Assembly: GCA_023409735.1 (NCBI GenBank)
Contig: JAEYRB010000059.1
Coordinates: 67,800 to 131,799 of the forward strand
Reading direction: 5' to 3'
Length of the DNA stretch: 64,000 nt
Origin: Bacillota bacterium
Lineage (GTDB): Bacteria > Bacillota > Clostridia > Acetivibrionales > DTU013
Of the stretch, positions 52,916 to 60,157 are shown one piece after another; the first letter of the stretch is position 1; each line of letters begins with the position of its first letter. Below the pieces are notes generated by a model. The model worked only from the letters and a program-made list of their open reading frames with translations. It was not told the DNA's origin and searched no databases. The position numbers were made by a program, and so were the translations under genes.

Positions 52916-53066
52916 TAGAGTATAAATTAGAGATATAAAAAATGCAATTAAAATTAGAATTAAAACTAGAAGTATAACTAGAAATTTAACCGAATCTAGA
53001 AATATAATTAGAAGTTTAACCATAAAACATAATCTAGAATTATGGCGCAGAAATAAAGCTTCTCAA
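52916..53066 (-). promoter_or_regulatory. GH4 promoter region with an array of MarR-like half-sites
   Basis: Minus strand: TTGAGA (53061-53066), a 16-base spacer and CATAAT (53039-53044), with the palindrome ATAATTCTAGATTAT (53029-53043) over it. Downstream, TTCTAG or TTCTAA recurs about six times before the gene, in places every 12 bases. The half-site resembles that of the island palindrome, but the arrangement differs. Confidence 0.5.
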
Positions 53067-53141
53067 AAATTAGAGATTAAATTAATGATAATAAACTATC
53101 ACAGCGATATTATCAAAAAATCGGATGCACCTTTGACATTA

Positions 53142-53214
53142 TAACATCAGTTGTTTTTACCATGAATATTTTTAAAAAGCAAGGGAAGAGTTCAATATAT
53201 ATGATTTTTTTGGG
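53142..53214. repeat. 73-bp direct repeat, right copy (rpsT/gpr intergenic sequence)
   Basis: Matches 24144-24215. It lies 57 bases before gpr, the place expected for the original rpsT-gpr spacer. It retains a decayed rpsT promoter (TTGCTT with TAAAAA) that points leftward into the island with no rpsT to transcribe. Confidence 0.85.
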
Positions 53215-53271
53215 TGTGTTGTGACAAAATAACGACATGTATTCAAATTGAATGTGAAAGGATTGATAAGG

Positions 53272-54273
53272 ATGGCGAATATCAGAAGCGTCAGAACGGA
53301 TCTGACACTTGAAGCACATGAATTGCTGCGGGAAAAGGCTGTAATGGAGAAAAAGGAGAACGAGGGAATTCCCGGTGTTGAAATGGAAAATGCCGGGGAT
53401 GATAAAATAAAGATATCCAGAGTAAGAGTCTATACACCAGCTGGAGAGAAGGCTATAGGCAAACCAATGGGTAACTATATAACACTTGAGGTGCCCGGAC
53501 TTAGAGAAAGTGATGAGGAACTTTATGAGAATACCTGTAAGGCTCTTGCAAAGGAACTGGTTGGGATACTAAAGCTGAGCGAGAAAACAATGACTCTTGT
53601 AGTTGGACTTGGCAACTGGAATGTGACGCCTGATGCATTGGGACCAAAGGTGGTATCAAGTTTAATGGTTACAAGACATTTGCTTGAATATTTGCCGGAA
53701 CAGGTGGATGAGGGAGTCAGACCTGTATGCGCAGTAGCACCGGGTGTGCTTGGAATTACCGGTATAGAGACAGGAGAGATCATAAAGGGTATTGTAGAGC
53801 GGATTAAGCCGGATTATGTCATATGCATAGATGCTTTGGCATCAAGAAAGCTGGAGAGAGTGAACACAACCATCCAAATTGCAGATACGGGTATAGCTCC
53901 TGGGTCCGGCGTCGGAAACAAGAGAATGGAGCTCTCAAGGGATACGCTGGGAATCCCGGTAATTGCCATTGGAATTCCAACAGTTGTCGACGCTGCTACA
54001 ATGGCAAATGATACTATCGATCTTGTGCTAGACGAAATGATCGAGCATGCCAAGCAGGGAACTGAATTTTACAACATGCTTAAGGGAATTGACAGGGATG
54101 AGAAATATGCTATGATCCAGCAGCTGCTTGAACCGTATTCAGGCAATCTTATTGTGACTCCAAAGGAAATAGATGAAGTGGTGAGAAAGGTCTCTAAGGT
54201 CGTGGCAAACGGCCTGAATATTGCACTACATCAGGGAATTACACTTGATGATGTGAATAGGTATATAAATTAA
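53272..54273 (+). CDS. gpr: Spore germination protease GPR
   Basis: A 333-residue aspartic-type protease (family A25) that degrades small acid-soluble spore proteins on germination. I start at ATG 53272, giving MANIRSVRTDLTLEAHE, the usual propeptide with the RTDLxLEA segment that is removed for activation. Conserved blocks are VGLGNWNVTPDALGPKV, CAVAPGVLGITGIETGEI, PDYVICIDALASRKLERV and TIQIADTGIAPGSGVGNKR. Its normal neighbour rpsT lies 29 kb away across the island. It shows that the host forms endospores. Confidence 0.94.
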   Translation: MANIRSVRTDLTLEAHELLREKAVMEKKENEGIPGVEMENAGDDKIKISRVRVYTPAGEKAIGKPMGNYITLEVPGLRESDEELYENTCKALAKELVGILKLSEKTMTLVVGLGNWNVTPDALGPKVVSSLMVTRHLLEYLPEQVDEGVRPVCAVAPGVLGITGIETGEIIKGIVERIKPDYVICIDALASRKLERVNTTIQIADTGIAPGSGVGNKRMELSRDTLGIPVIAIGIPTVVDAATMANDTIDLVLDEMIEHAKQGTEFYNMLKGIDRDEKYAMIQQLLEPYSGNLIVTPKEIDEVVRKVSKVVANGLNIALHQGITLDDVNRYIN

Positions 54274-54647
54274 TATACGGATATTATGCTTGTAGTAGAG
54301 TTGTAAAGAAACCGGACAATATTGTGGCATTTTGTATTATTTGGCTTACTCAACAGGAAATTATTTAAAATTGTCAAAAATATGGGCATTCATTATGTTT
54401 GAAATGTGTACATCAACGATTTATTGTGTTACTATAATAGTGCAAAAAATCTCGAGAAATTAGTGTTTTTTGCATTTTATATATTACTGTAGATTTTATT
54501 GATGCCTCAAATAGATCAAGATTTATATGGCTTTACGCTGTATTAGCTTGCTATGGGGTGGTATGGTTAAAGCAAGCCTGAAAATTTTATTGAATTTGCA
54601 TTTAACTATTAATGATGCAGCCATAGTAAATTAAGGAGATGTGCCAA
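54274..54647. other. Intergenic region with AT-rich inverted repeat
   Basis: TGCAAAAAA (54441-54449) pairs with TTTTTTGCA (54466-54474) around CTCGAG, possibly a weak terminator or upstream element of the next gene. No small gene seen; the likely acyl-CoA synthetase ribosome site is AAGGAG at 54633. Confidence 0.4.
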
Positions 54648-56282
54648 ATGCCCATTACAGAGATTTTATCGCGAAATGCGAAGCTATATGGCGGTGAGGT
54701 CAGCCTTATAGAGATAAGCCCCGAGCTTAGGGAAAAGCATGAGAAAACATGGAGAGATTATGAGCTTGTAGAGCCATTGCCCGTATCAAAGTACAGAAGG
54801 CAGATCACTTGGAAGGAATTTGACGATAAGGCAAACCAGTTTGCTAATCTGCTGAGGATAAAGGGAATAAAAAGAGGTGACAAGGTTGCTATTCTCATGA
54901 TGAACTGTCTGGAATGGCTGCCGATTTATTTTGGGATCCTGAAAAATGGTTCCATTGCAGTGCCGCTTAATTACCGCTATACAGCGGATGAAATTAAATA
55001 TTGTCTTGGTCTCTCAGAAGCAAGTGCGGTTGTATTCGGTGTTGAATTTATAGGCAGAATGGAAAATATATTTGGTCAGATACCAAAGGTTTCACTGCTC
55101 ATATATGCAGGAGAGGATTGCCCGACCTTTGCTGAAAGCTATGACCAACTGGCTGAGCTGTGCTCTAAGGATCAGCCCAATATAGAGATCACTGATGGGG
55201 ATGATGCCGCAATATATTTCTCATCAGGAACAACAGGTTTTCCAAAAGCCATTTTGCATGATCACAGAAGCCTTATGTCTGCCTGCGAAACTGAGCAGAA
55301 CCACCATAAGCAAACCAGAGAAGACAATTTCCTCTGCATACCTCCGCTCTATCATACCGGAGCAAAGATGCACTGGTTCGGTAGCTTCCTGGCAGGCAGC
55401 AAAGCAGTATTACTTAGAGGTGTTAAGCCTGAGTGGATATTGAAGGCGGTTTCAGAGGAAAAATGCACAATAGTATGGCTCTTGGTGCCGTGGGCACAGG
55501 ATATTCTGGATGCAATAGAAAGAGGAGACATTAAGCTTGAGAATTACAGTTTAAGTCAGTGGAGACTGATGCATATAGGAGCACAGCCTGTTCCGCCTAG
55601 CCTTATAAATCGTTGGAAGAAGTATTTCCCTAAGCATCTTTATGACACCAACTATGGCCTTAGTGAATCAATAGGGCCGGGCTGTGTTCATCTGGGTATA
55701 GAAAATATACATAAGGTCGGTGCTATAGGAAAGCCGGGCTACAAATGGGAGGCAATGATTGCTGACGAGAATGGTAAGCCCGTTGAACAAGGAAATGTCG
55801 GTGAGCTTGCTGTCAAAGGCCCCGGAGTAATGAAGTGTTATTACAATGACCCTGAGGCAACTGCAGCTGTATTAAAGAATGGCTGGCTGTTTACAGGTGA
55901 TATGGCCCGTATGGATGAGGACGGCTTTATTTACCTTGTGGACCGTAAAAAGGATGTAATTATAAGCGGCGGCGAGAACCTGTATCCTGTTCAGATAGAG
56001 GATTTTCTGCGTGCTCATACTGCAATCAAGGATGTTGCAGTAATTGGACTTCCTGACAAGCGTATAGGTGAGATAGCAGCTGCTATAATAGAGCTAAAGC
56101 CGGACCATAATTGCTCGGAACAGGATATAATGCAATTTTGCGCAGCTCTGCCGAAGTACAAAAGGCCGCGTAAGATAATATTCGATAATGTTCCTCGTAA
56201 TCCTACCGGCAAGATCGAAAAGCCGAGGCTGCGTGAAAAATACTGCGGAGGCAGCCTTGTTGAGAAGCAGATCAAAGAATAA
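54648..56282 (+). CDS. Acyl-CoA synthetase (AMP-forming, medium/short-chain type)
   Basis: A 544-residue adenylate-forming CoA ligase. AIYFSSGTTGFPKAILHDH (P-loop A3), YDTNYGLSESIGPG (A5), GWLFTGDMARMDEDGFIYLV (A7) and VDRKKDVIISGGENLYP (A8) are well conserved. The C-terminal PRNPTGKIEKPRLRE carries the A10 Lys needed for adenylation. I start at ATG 54648 (9 bases after AAGGAG) rather than the in-frame ATG at 54639. It lies just outside the island; activation of an aromatic or fatty acid is possible, the substrate is unknown. Confidence 0.87.
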   Translation: MPITEILSRNAKLYGGEVSLIEISPELREKHEKTWRDYELVEPLPVSKYRRQITWKEFDDKANQFANLLRIKGIKRGDKVAILMMNCLEWLPIYFGILKNGSIAVPLNYRYTADEIKYCLGLSEASAVVFGVEFIGRMENIFGQIPKVSLLIYAGEDCPTFAESYDQLAELCSKDQPNIEITDGDDAAIYFSSGTTGFPKAILHDHRSLMSACETEQNHHKQTREDNFLCIPPLYHTGAKMHWFGSFLAGSKAVLLRGVKPEWILKAVSEEKCTIVWLLVPWAQDILDAIERGDIKLENYSLSQWRLMHIGAQPVPPSLINRWKKYFPKHLYDTNYGLSESIGPGCVHLGIENIHKVGAIGKPGYKWEAMIADENGKPVEQGNVGELAVKGPGVMKCYYNDPEATAAVLKNGWLFTGDMARMDEDGFIYLVDRKKDVIISGGENLYPVQIEDFLRAHTAIKDVAVIGLPDKRIGEIAAAIIELKPDHNCSEQDIMQFCAALPKYKRPRKIIFDNVPRNPTGKIEKPRLREKYCGGSLVEKQIKE

Positions 56283-56356
56283 CAGGGAATAAAGTTTATT
56301 GGCTCTGCAGCAAGTTGGGGTAAGCCTCTGGTGAAATAAAATATTATTGTATTTTT

Positions 56357-56398
56357 CTGGCAGATAATCTAGTTAGTATATAGGTTACTGCCAGTTTT
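56357..56398 (+). terminator. Terminator of the acyl-CoA synthetase gene
   Basis: CTGGCAG (56357-56363) pairs with CTGCCAG (56388-56394), followed by TTTTAT; partly complementary inner bases extend the stem. Confidence 0.6.
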
Positions 56399-56540
56399 AT
56401 TTCATATGAGTATCAAACAGAGGCTGAGCGCTTGTACATAACTGAAATTCAGGCAATCCATGACCTATCGCCATCATGTTCCATGTTACAAGCTGCTTTT
56501 TGGGGAAAACCTTTATTTGATGATGAAAATACAGTATAAT

Positions 56541-56608
56541 TATGGCGTTGACCGAAGGTCTACAGCAAAAAGACGAGGAGTTCTCGATGTCCCCGAGGCT
56601 TTTATTAA
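56541..56608 (-). repeat. Dispersed terminator-like element, single copy (reverse)
   Basis: GCGTTGACCGAAGGTCTACA and GCAAAAAGACGAGG, then CCCCGAGGCTTTTATTA, the reverse orientation of the 5379 and 43508 elements. The GACCGAAGGTC part is perfectly kept while the main hairpin has diverged. Confidence 0.6.
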
Positions 56609-56689
56609 GAAGCACATTAGATAGTGTAAAGCAACCTATGAAACAAATCTGATAGAAGGCAGTAAATATTACTTTGATGGAGGTAGCAC

Positions 56690-57409
56690 ATGAAGAGTGC
56701 AGGAAGATACATAATAATACTCATTGCCGTGATCGCGCTGTGGAATACTATAGTAATCAAACCTCTTAAAATTTTCGCTGTTTTTCTTCACGAGCTCGGA
56801 CATTCGCTCATGGCAGCTGTTTTTGGCTTTGGAATACAGGGCTTTAGAATAAATATTGATGAAAGCGGATATGCGCTTACCCTTCCGAAAAACGGTTTTT
56901 CAGCATTTATGATCGCAAATGGAGGCTATCTAGGAAGCGTGCTTTTTGCACTGCTAATACTGTATCTAAAGAGGACGTCGCTTAAAAAATATATTCTTGG
57001 TGCAGCGGCAATACTTCTTCTAGGTGTATCCATTGCCTATGGACAGTCTGTCTTTACAATAATATATGCGGCTATATTTGCGGGTATTGTGCTGATTTTA
57101 TATATGCTCCATAACGAGAAGGTAAACGATCTTGTTATAGATATAATAGGTGTTTCAAGTGCCGCATACGCGGTTTATGATACGTTTGTGGATACAATAC
57201 TACTGGAGATTAACCTGAGGCTCCATTGGATTCAGGGATGGGCGGTTGAACGTCCTGTAACTGATGCAGTACAGCTGCAAAGAATGACTCATATACCTGC
57301 TATTGTGTGGGGTATAATATGGCTTGTTATAGCATGCTTTGCGCTATTTTCCATAATAAAGGACGGTGGAAGGTCCTTCGCAAAAGGAAGCAGAAAGAGA
57401 AGTGCATAA
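56690..57409 (+). CDS. M50B-like membrane metallopeptidase
   Basis: A 239-residue integral membrane protein with six or so hydrophobic segments. The HExxH zinc motif is at residues 34-38 (FLHELGHSLMAAVFGFG), early in the protein and just inside the membrane, as in the M50B peptidase-like family. A second region (NGGYLGSVLFALLILYL) follows in the position of the NPDG-type segment. Substrates are unknown; such proteins may act in intramembrane processing. GGAGGTAG precedes ATG 56690. Confidence 0.75.
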   Translation: MKSAGRYIIILIAVIALWNTIVIKPLKIFAVFLHELGHSLMAAVFGFGIQGFRINIDESGYALTLPKNGFSAFMIANGGYLGSVLFALLILYLKRTSLKKYILGAAAILLLGVSIAYGQSVFTIIYAAIFAGIVLILYMLHNEKVNDLVIDIIGVSSAAYAVYDTFVDTILLEINLRLHWIQGWAVERPVTDAVQLQRMTHIPAIVWGIIWLVIACFALFSIIKDGGRSFAKGSRKRSA

Positions 57410-57742
57410 GCTATATGGGTAAGTATAACCGTACATGCGCAGACATAGCAGTACATATACAGGCATATATAGCGAATGAGCATATAACCAGTCAGGAAAG
57501 GTAAGAGAAGCAAGACATCACTTAGAAAAGCAGGGGCAGGCATAGGTCATTGAACGTAGGAAGCAACCCAAATATTATCGGGTGCAGACGCATACTTAGC
57601 ATAAGTATTATCAGTGTACATATGCGGATAGTGGCAGACATAGGCAAGGCTGAACATGAGCTAAGATATTATGAATAGTTCTATTGGCAAAACAGATATG
57701 AAATAAGTTTGCCGTTCAAAATAAACCGAAAGGTGAAAAACT
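57410..57742. other. Intergenic region without recognisable features
   Basis: The 333 bases before ligA show scattered ACATA-rich words but no gene, hairpin or operator that I can support. A weak site GAAAGGTGAAA precedes the ligA ATG. Confidence 0.35.
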
Positions 57743-59710
57743 ATGGATAAAATTGAATTAATGAGACAGAAGATAAAGCTGCTTGATGAAGCGGCCAGGG
57801 CATATTATCAGGAGAATCGGGAAATAATGCCCAACATTGAATATGACAGGCTATATGATGAACTGGTGGAGCTTGAAAAGGAAACAGGTACTGTACTGTC
57901 CAACAGTCCTACGACAAAGGTGGGATATGAGCTTTTAACTGACCTTCCTAAGGAACGTCATGAGAGGCCGATGTTGTCTCTGGACAAGACAAAGAATGTA
58001 GAAGACCTTAAGCAATGGCTCGGCACCAAAAAGGGCATGCTGTCATGGAAGATGGACGGCCTTACAATAGTTCTCACATATAATGAAGGAAGCCTTGTGA
58101 AGGCAGTAACCAGAGGAAACGGAGAGGTTGGCGAGGTAGTTACAAATAATGTGAGAGTATTTAAAAATGTACCGCTCAGCATCCCTTTCAAGGGTAGCCT
58201 TGTGCTTAGGGGAGAGGCTTTCATAAGCTACTCTGATTTTGAAAAAATAAATAATGAGATCGGTGATCTTGACGCAAAGTATAAAAATCCAAGAAATCTT
58301 TGCAGCGGTTCTGTCAGGCAGTTGAATAACAAGGTCACTTCGGAAAGAAATGTGAATTTCTTTGCATTTTCTCTTGTGAAGGCTGATAATGTTGATTTCG
58401 AAAACTCAAGGATGAATCAGTATGAATGGCTGAAAAAACAAGGTTTTGGGGTCGTTGAGTATAAAGCTGTGGATGCAGAAAGCCTTGTGGATACTGTAGC
58501 TTGGTTTGAAGAACATATCTCTGATAATGATTTTCCGTCTGATGGCCTCGTTTTGTCATTTGACGACATTGCATATGGACAGTCCCTTGGTACGACAGCC
58601 AAATTTCCAAGGGATTCAATAGCATTTAAATGGAAGGATGAAATAAAGGAAACAAAGCTGCTGGAAATAGAATGGAGCGCATCAAGAACAGGACTTATTA
58701 ATCCTGTAGCAATATTTGAACCGGTTGAGTTAGAAGGAACGACAGTAAGCCGCGCAAGTGTACATAATGTAAGCATTATGGAAGGACTTGAGCTTGGGAT
58801 AGGGGATACCATAAGTGTATATAAGGCTAACATGATAATTCCACAAATATCTGAGAATTTAACGAGAAGCAGTAATGTACAAATTCCTGATCAGTGCCCA
58901 GTGTGCGGTGGTGTTGCAGAGGTTAGACAAAATTCTGATGTAAGATATCTGTACTGTACCAATCAGGAATGTCCTGCAAAGAAGCTGAAGGCCTTTGCGC
59001 TCTTTGTAAGCAGGGACGCAATGAACATTGACGGTCTATCCGAGGCTACTCTTGAAAAACTGATAGCAAGAGGATTTATAAAGGAGTTTGCAGACATTTA
59101 CCACCTCGACAATTTTAAGAATGAAATTGCGGCTATGGAGGGCTTTGGAGAAAAGTCCTACGCAAACCTTATTTCAGCTGTCAACAAATCCAGAAGGACA
59201 AATGTTGTTAGGCTTCTTTACGCACTTGGAATACCAAATGTAGGCGTGTCTACATCAAAGCTAGTATGTAAGAGCTTCAATTATAGCTGGGATGCAATAC
59301 AGAACGCTGCATACGACCAGCTTATTACCATAGGCGGTGTTGGTGACGTTATGGCTGAGGCCTATACGAGATTTTTCAGTAATGAAGAGAACCGCAGTGT
59401 AGTAAAACATTTGCTAGACGAAATAGAATTCGAGGAGATAGCTGTTTCTGCGGCAGAGCAAATATTTGAAAATATCAATTTCGTAATTACAGGCGCAGTA
59501 GAGCACTTTGCCAACAGAGACGAGGTAAAGGACCTTATTGAGTCAAAGGGCGGGAAGGTCACAGGCTCCGTAACCTCTAAAACCAATTATCTTATTAATA
59601 ACGACATTTTATCAGGCTCATCAAAGAACAAGAAGGCTAAAGAGCTTGGAGTCAGCATTATAACAGAGGAACAGTTTATTAACTGGGTGGAAAACGGCGA
59701 AAGACCGTAA
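57743..59710 (+). CDS. ligA: NAD-dependent DNA ligase, divergent type
   Basis: A 655-residue DNA ligase sealing nicks with NAD+. Domains in order are: Ia (AARAYYQENREIMPNIEYD, the NMN-binding Tyr region), the nucleotidyltransferase with the catalytic Lys103 in SWKMDGLTIVL (KxDG), OB fold (about 310-390), a four-Cys zinc finger (CPVCGGVAEV then YCTNQECPAKK), helix-hairpin-helix repeats (LYALGIPNVGVSTSK) and a C-terminal BRCT domain (NFVITGAVEHFANRDEVKDL). The SWKMDG environment differs from the usual CKIDG/EPKIDG of housekeeping LigA, so this may be a variant or a second ligase. Confidence 0.87.
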   Translation: MDKIELMRQKIKLLDEAARAYYQENREIMPNIEYDRLYDELVELEKETGTVLSNSPTTKVGYELLTDLPKERHERPMLSLDKTKNVEDLKQWLGTKKGMLSWKMDGLTIVLTYNEGSLVKAVTRGNGEVGEVVTNNVRVFKNVPLSIPFKGSLVLRGEAFISYSDFEKINNEIGDLDAKYKNPRNLCSGSVRQLNNKVTSERNVNFFAFSLVKADNVDFENSRMNQYEWLKKQGFGVVEYKAVDAESLVDTVAWFEEHISDNDFPSDGLVLSFDDIAYGQSLGTTAKFPRDSIAFKWKDEIKETKLLEIEWSASRTGLINPVAIFEPVELEGTTVSRASVHNVSIMEGLELGIGDTISVYKANMIIPQISENLTRSSNVQIPDQCPVCGGVAEVRQNSDVRYLYCTNQECPAKKLKAFALFVSRDAMNIDGLSEATLEKLIARGFIKEFADIYHLDNFKNEIAAMEGFGEKSYANLISAVNKSRRTNVVRLLYALGIPNVGVSTSKLVCKSFNYSWDAIQNAAYDQLITIGGVGDVMAEAYTRFFSNEENRSVVKHLLDEIEFEEIAVSAAEQIFENINFVITGAVEHFANRDEVKDLIESKGGKVTGSVTSKTNYLINNDILSGSSKNKKAKELGVSIITEEQFINWVENGERP

Positions 59711-60033
59711 GCACGGAACGAGATTTTGGCATTGAGACATGTTCTTTACCTACGGTTGTGTTTTTGTGTAGTGACTTAATTATAACCGAAAGAAGAAGCA
59801 TGTTCTCTTTTTTTTGCTTTTACTATTTTTCACCATTATACATACAATACTTTCACATGGTATAATAAATTATAAAGAAACAGGAAGCGGTCAAAGACGC
59901 GTCGTTTCTTGTATTTGCTACGATACATCACTGTAGCAAATCAATTATTTCATCGTGATTAAATCACAAGAAGAAGTAACATATATGCGATGAAAAACCG
60001 TGTATGATTTTTCAAATTATACATCTGCAAGAG
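59711..60033. other. Intergenic region with two small hairpins
   Basis: TATAAT at 59861-59866 may be a -10 for the next transcript. AAGAAAC/GTTTCTT (59875-59881, 59904-59910) and ATTTGCTAC/GTAGCAAAT (59913-59921, 59933-59941) form hairpins ahead of the riboswitch. No gene in this stretch is supported. Confidence 0.45.
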
Positions 60034-60121
60034 ATACTGTCAATAGCAAACCGTTTGAAAAGGCGGGACGCAAAGTTATGGGGTCTAAGGCAAATACTAT
60101 GACAGCCCGACTGCCGGTGTT
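60034..60121 (+). ncRNA. c-di-GMP-I (GEMM) riboswitch
   Basis: The aptamer core is readable: AATAGCAAACCG with the GAAA-capped stem, GGCGGGACGCAAAG, then GGGTCTAAGG and ATGACAGCCCGACTGCCGG. GCAAACC, GGGACGCAAAG and CAGCCgGACUGCCG are the diagnostic GEMM-I elements, with the tetraloop receptor. It lies 37 bases upstream of the thioester adhesin gene, so surface attachment is under c-di-GMP control. Confidence 0.9.
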
Positions 60122-60157
60122 TAGATTTTACTTTTATTCTGAAAGGAGAAGAAGAAC

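Larger units (their letters stand above)
24216..53141. mobile_element. Carbohydrate-utilisation genomic island between rpsT and gpr
   Basis: About 28.9 kb lies between the two copies of the 72/73-bp rpsT-gpr intergenic sequence. rpsT and gpr are usually adjacent and divergent in Clostridia, so this block looks inserted. Its content is coherent (glycosidases, esterases, sugar transport, one MarR regulator), unlike the housekeeping genes on both sides. No integrase, transposase, tRNA or att-like inverted ends are visible, so the insertion mechanism is unknown. Confidence 0.65.
56283..56689. other. Intergenic region: terminator, gene remnant and repeat
   Basis: After a terminator at 56357-56398 (CTGGCAG/CTGCCAG then TTTTAT), plus-strand residues such as EAERLYITEIQAIHDLSPS and CSMLQAAFWGKPLF are readable up to a stop at 56537-56539 without a start codon; this looks like the end of a lost gene. 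The dispersed repeat at 56541 follows. Confidence 0.4.

Noticed and set aside
24216..53141. The island considered as a prophage or integrative conjugative element
   Set aside because: No integrase, relaxase, conjugation or phage structural gene occurs, and no tRNA gene lies at either end.
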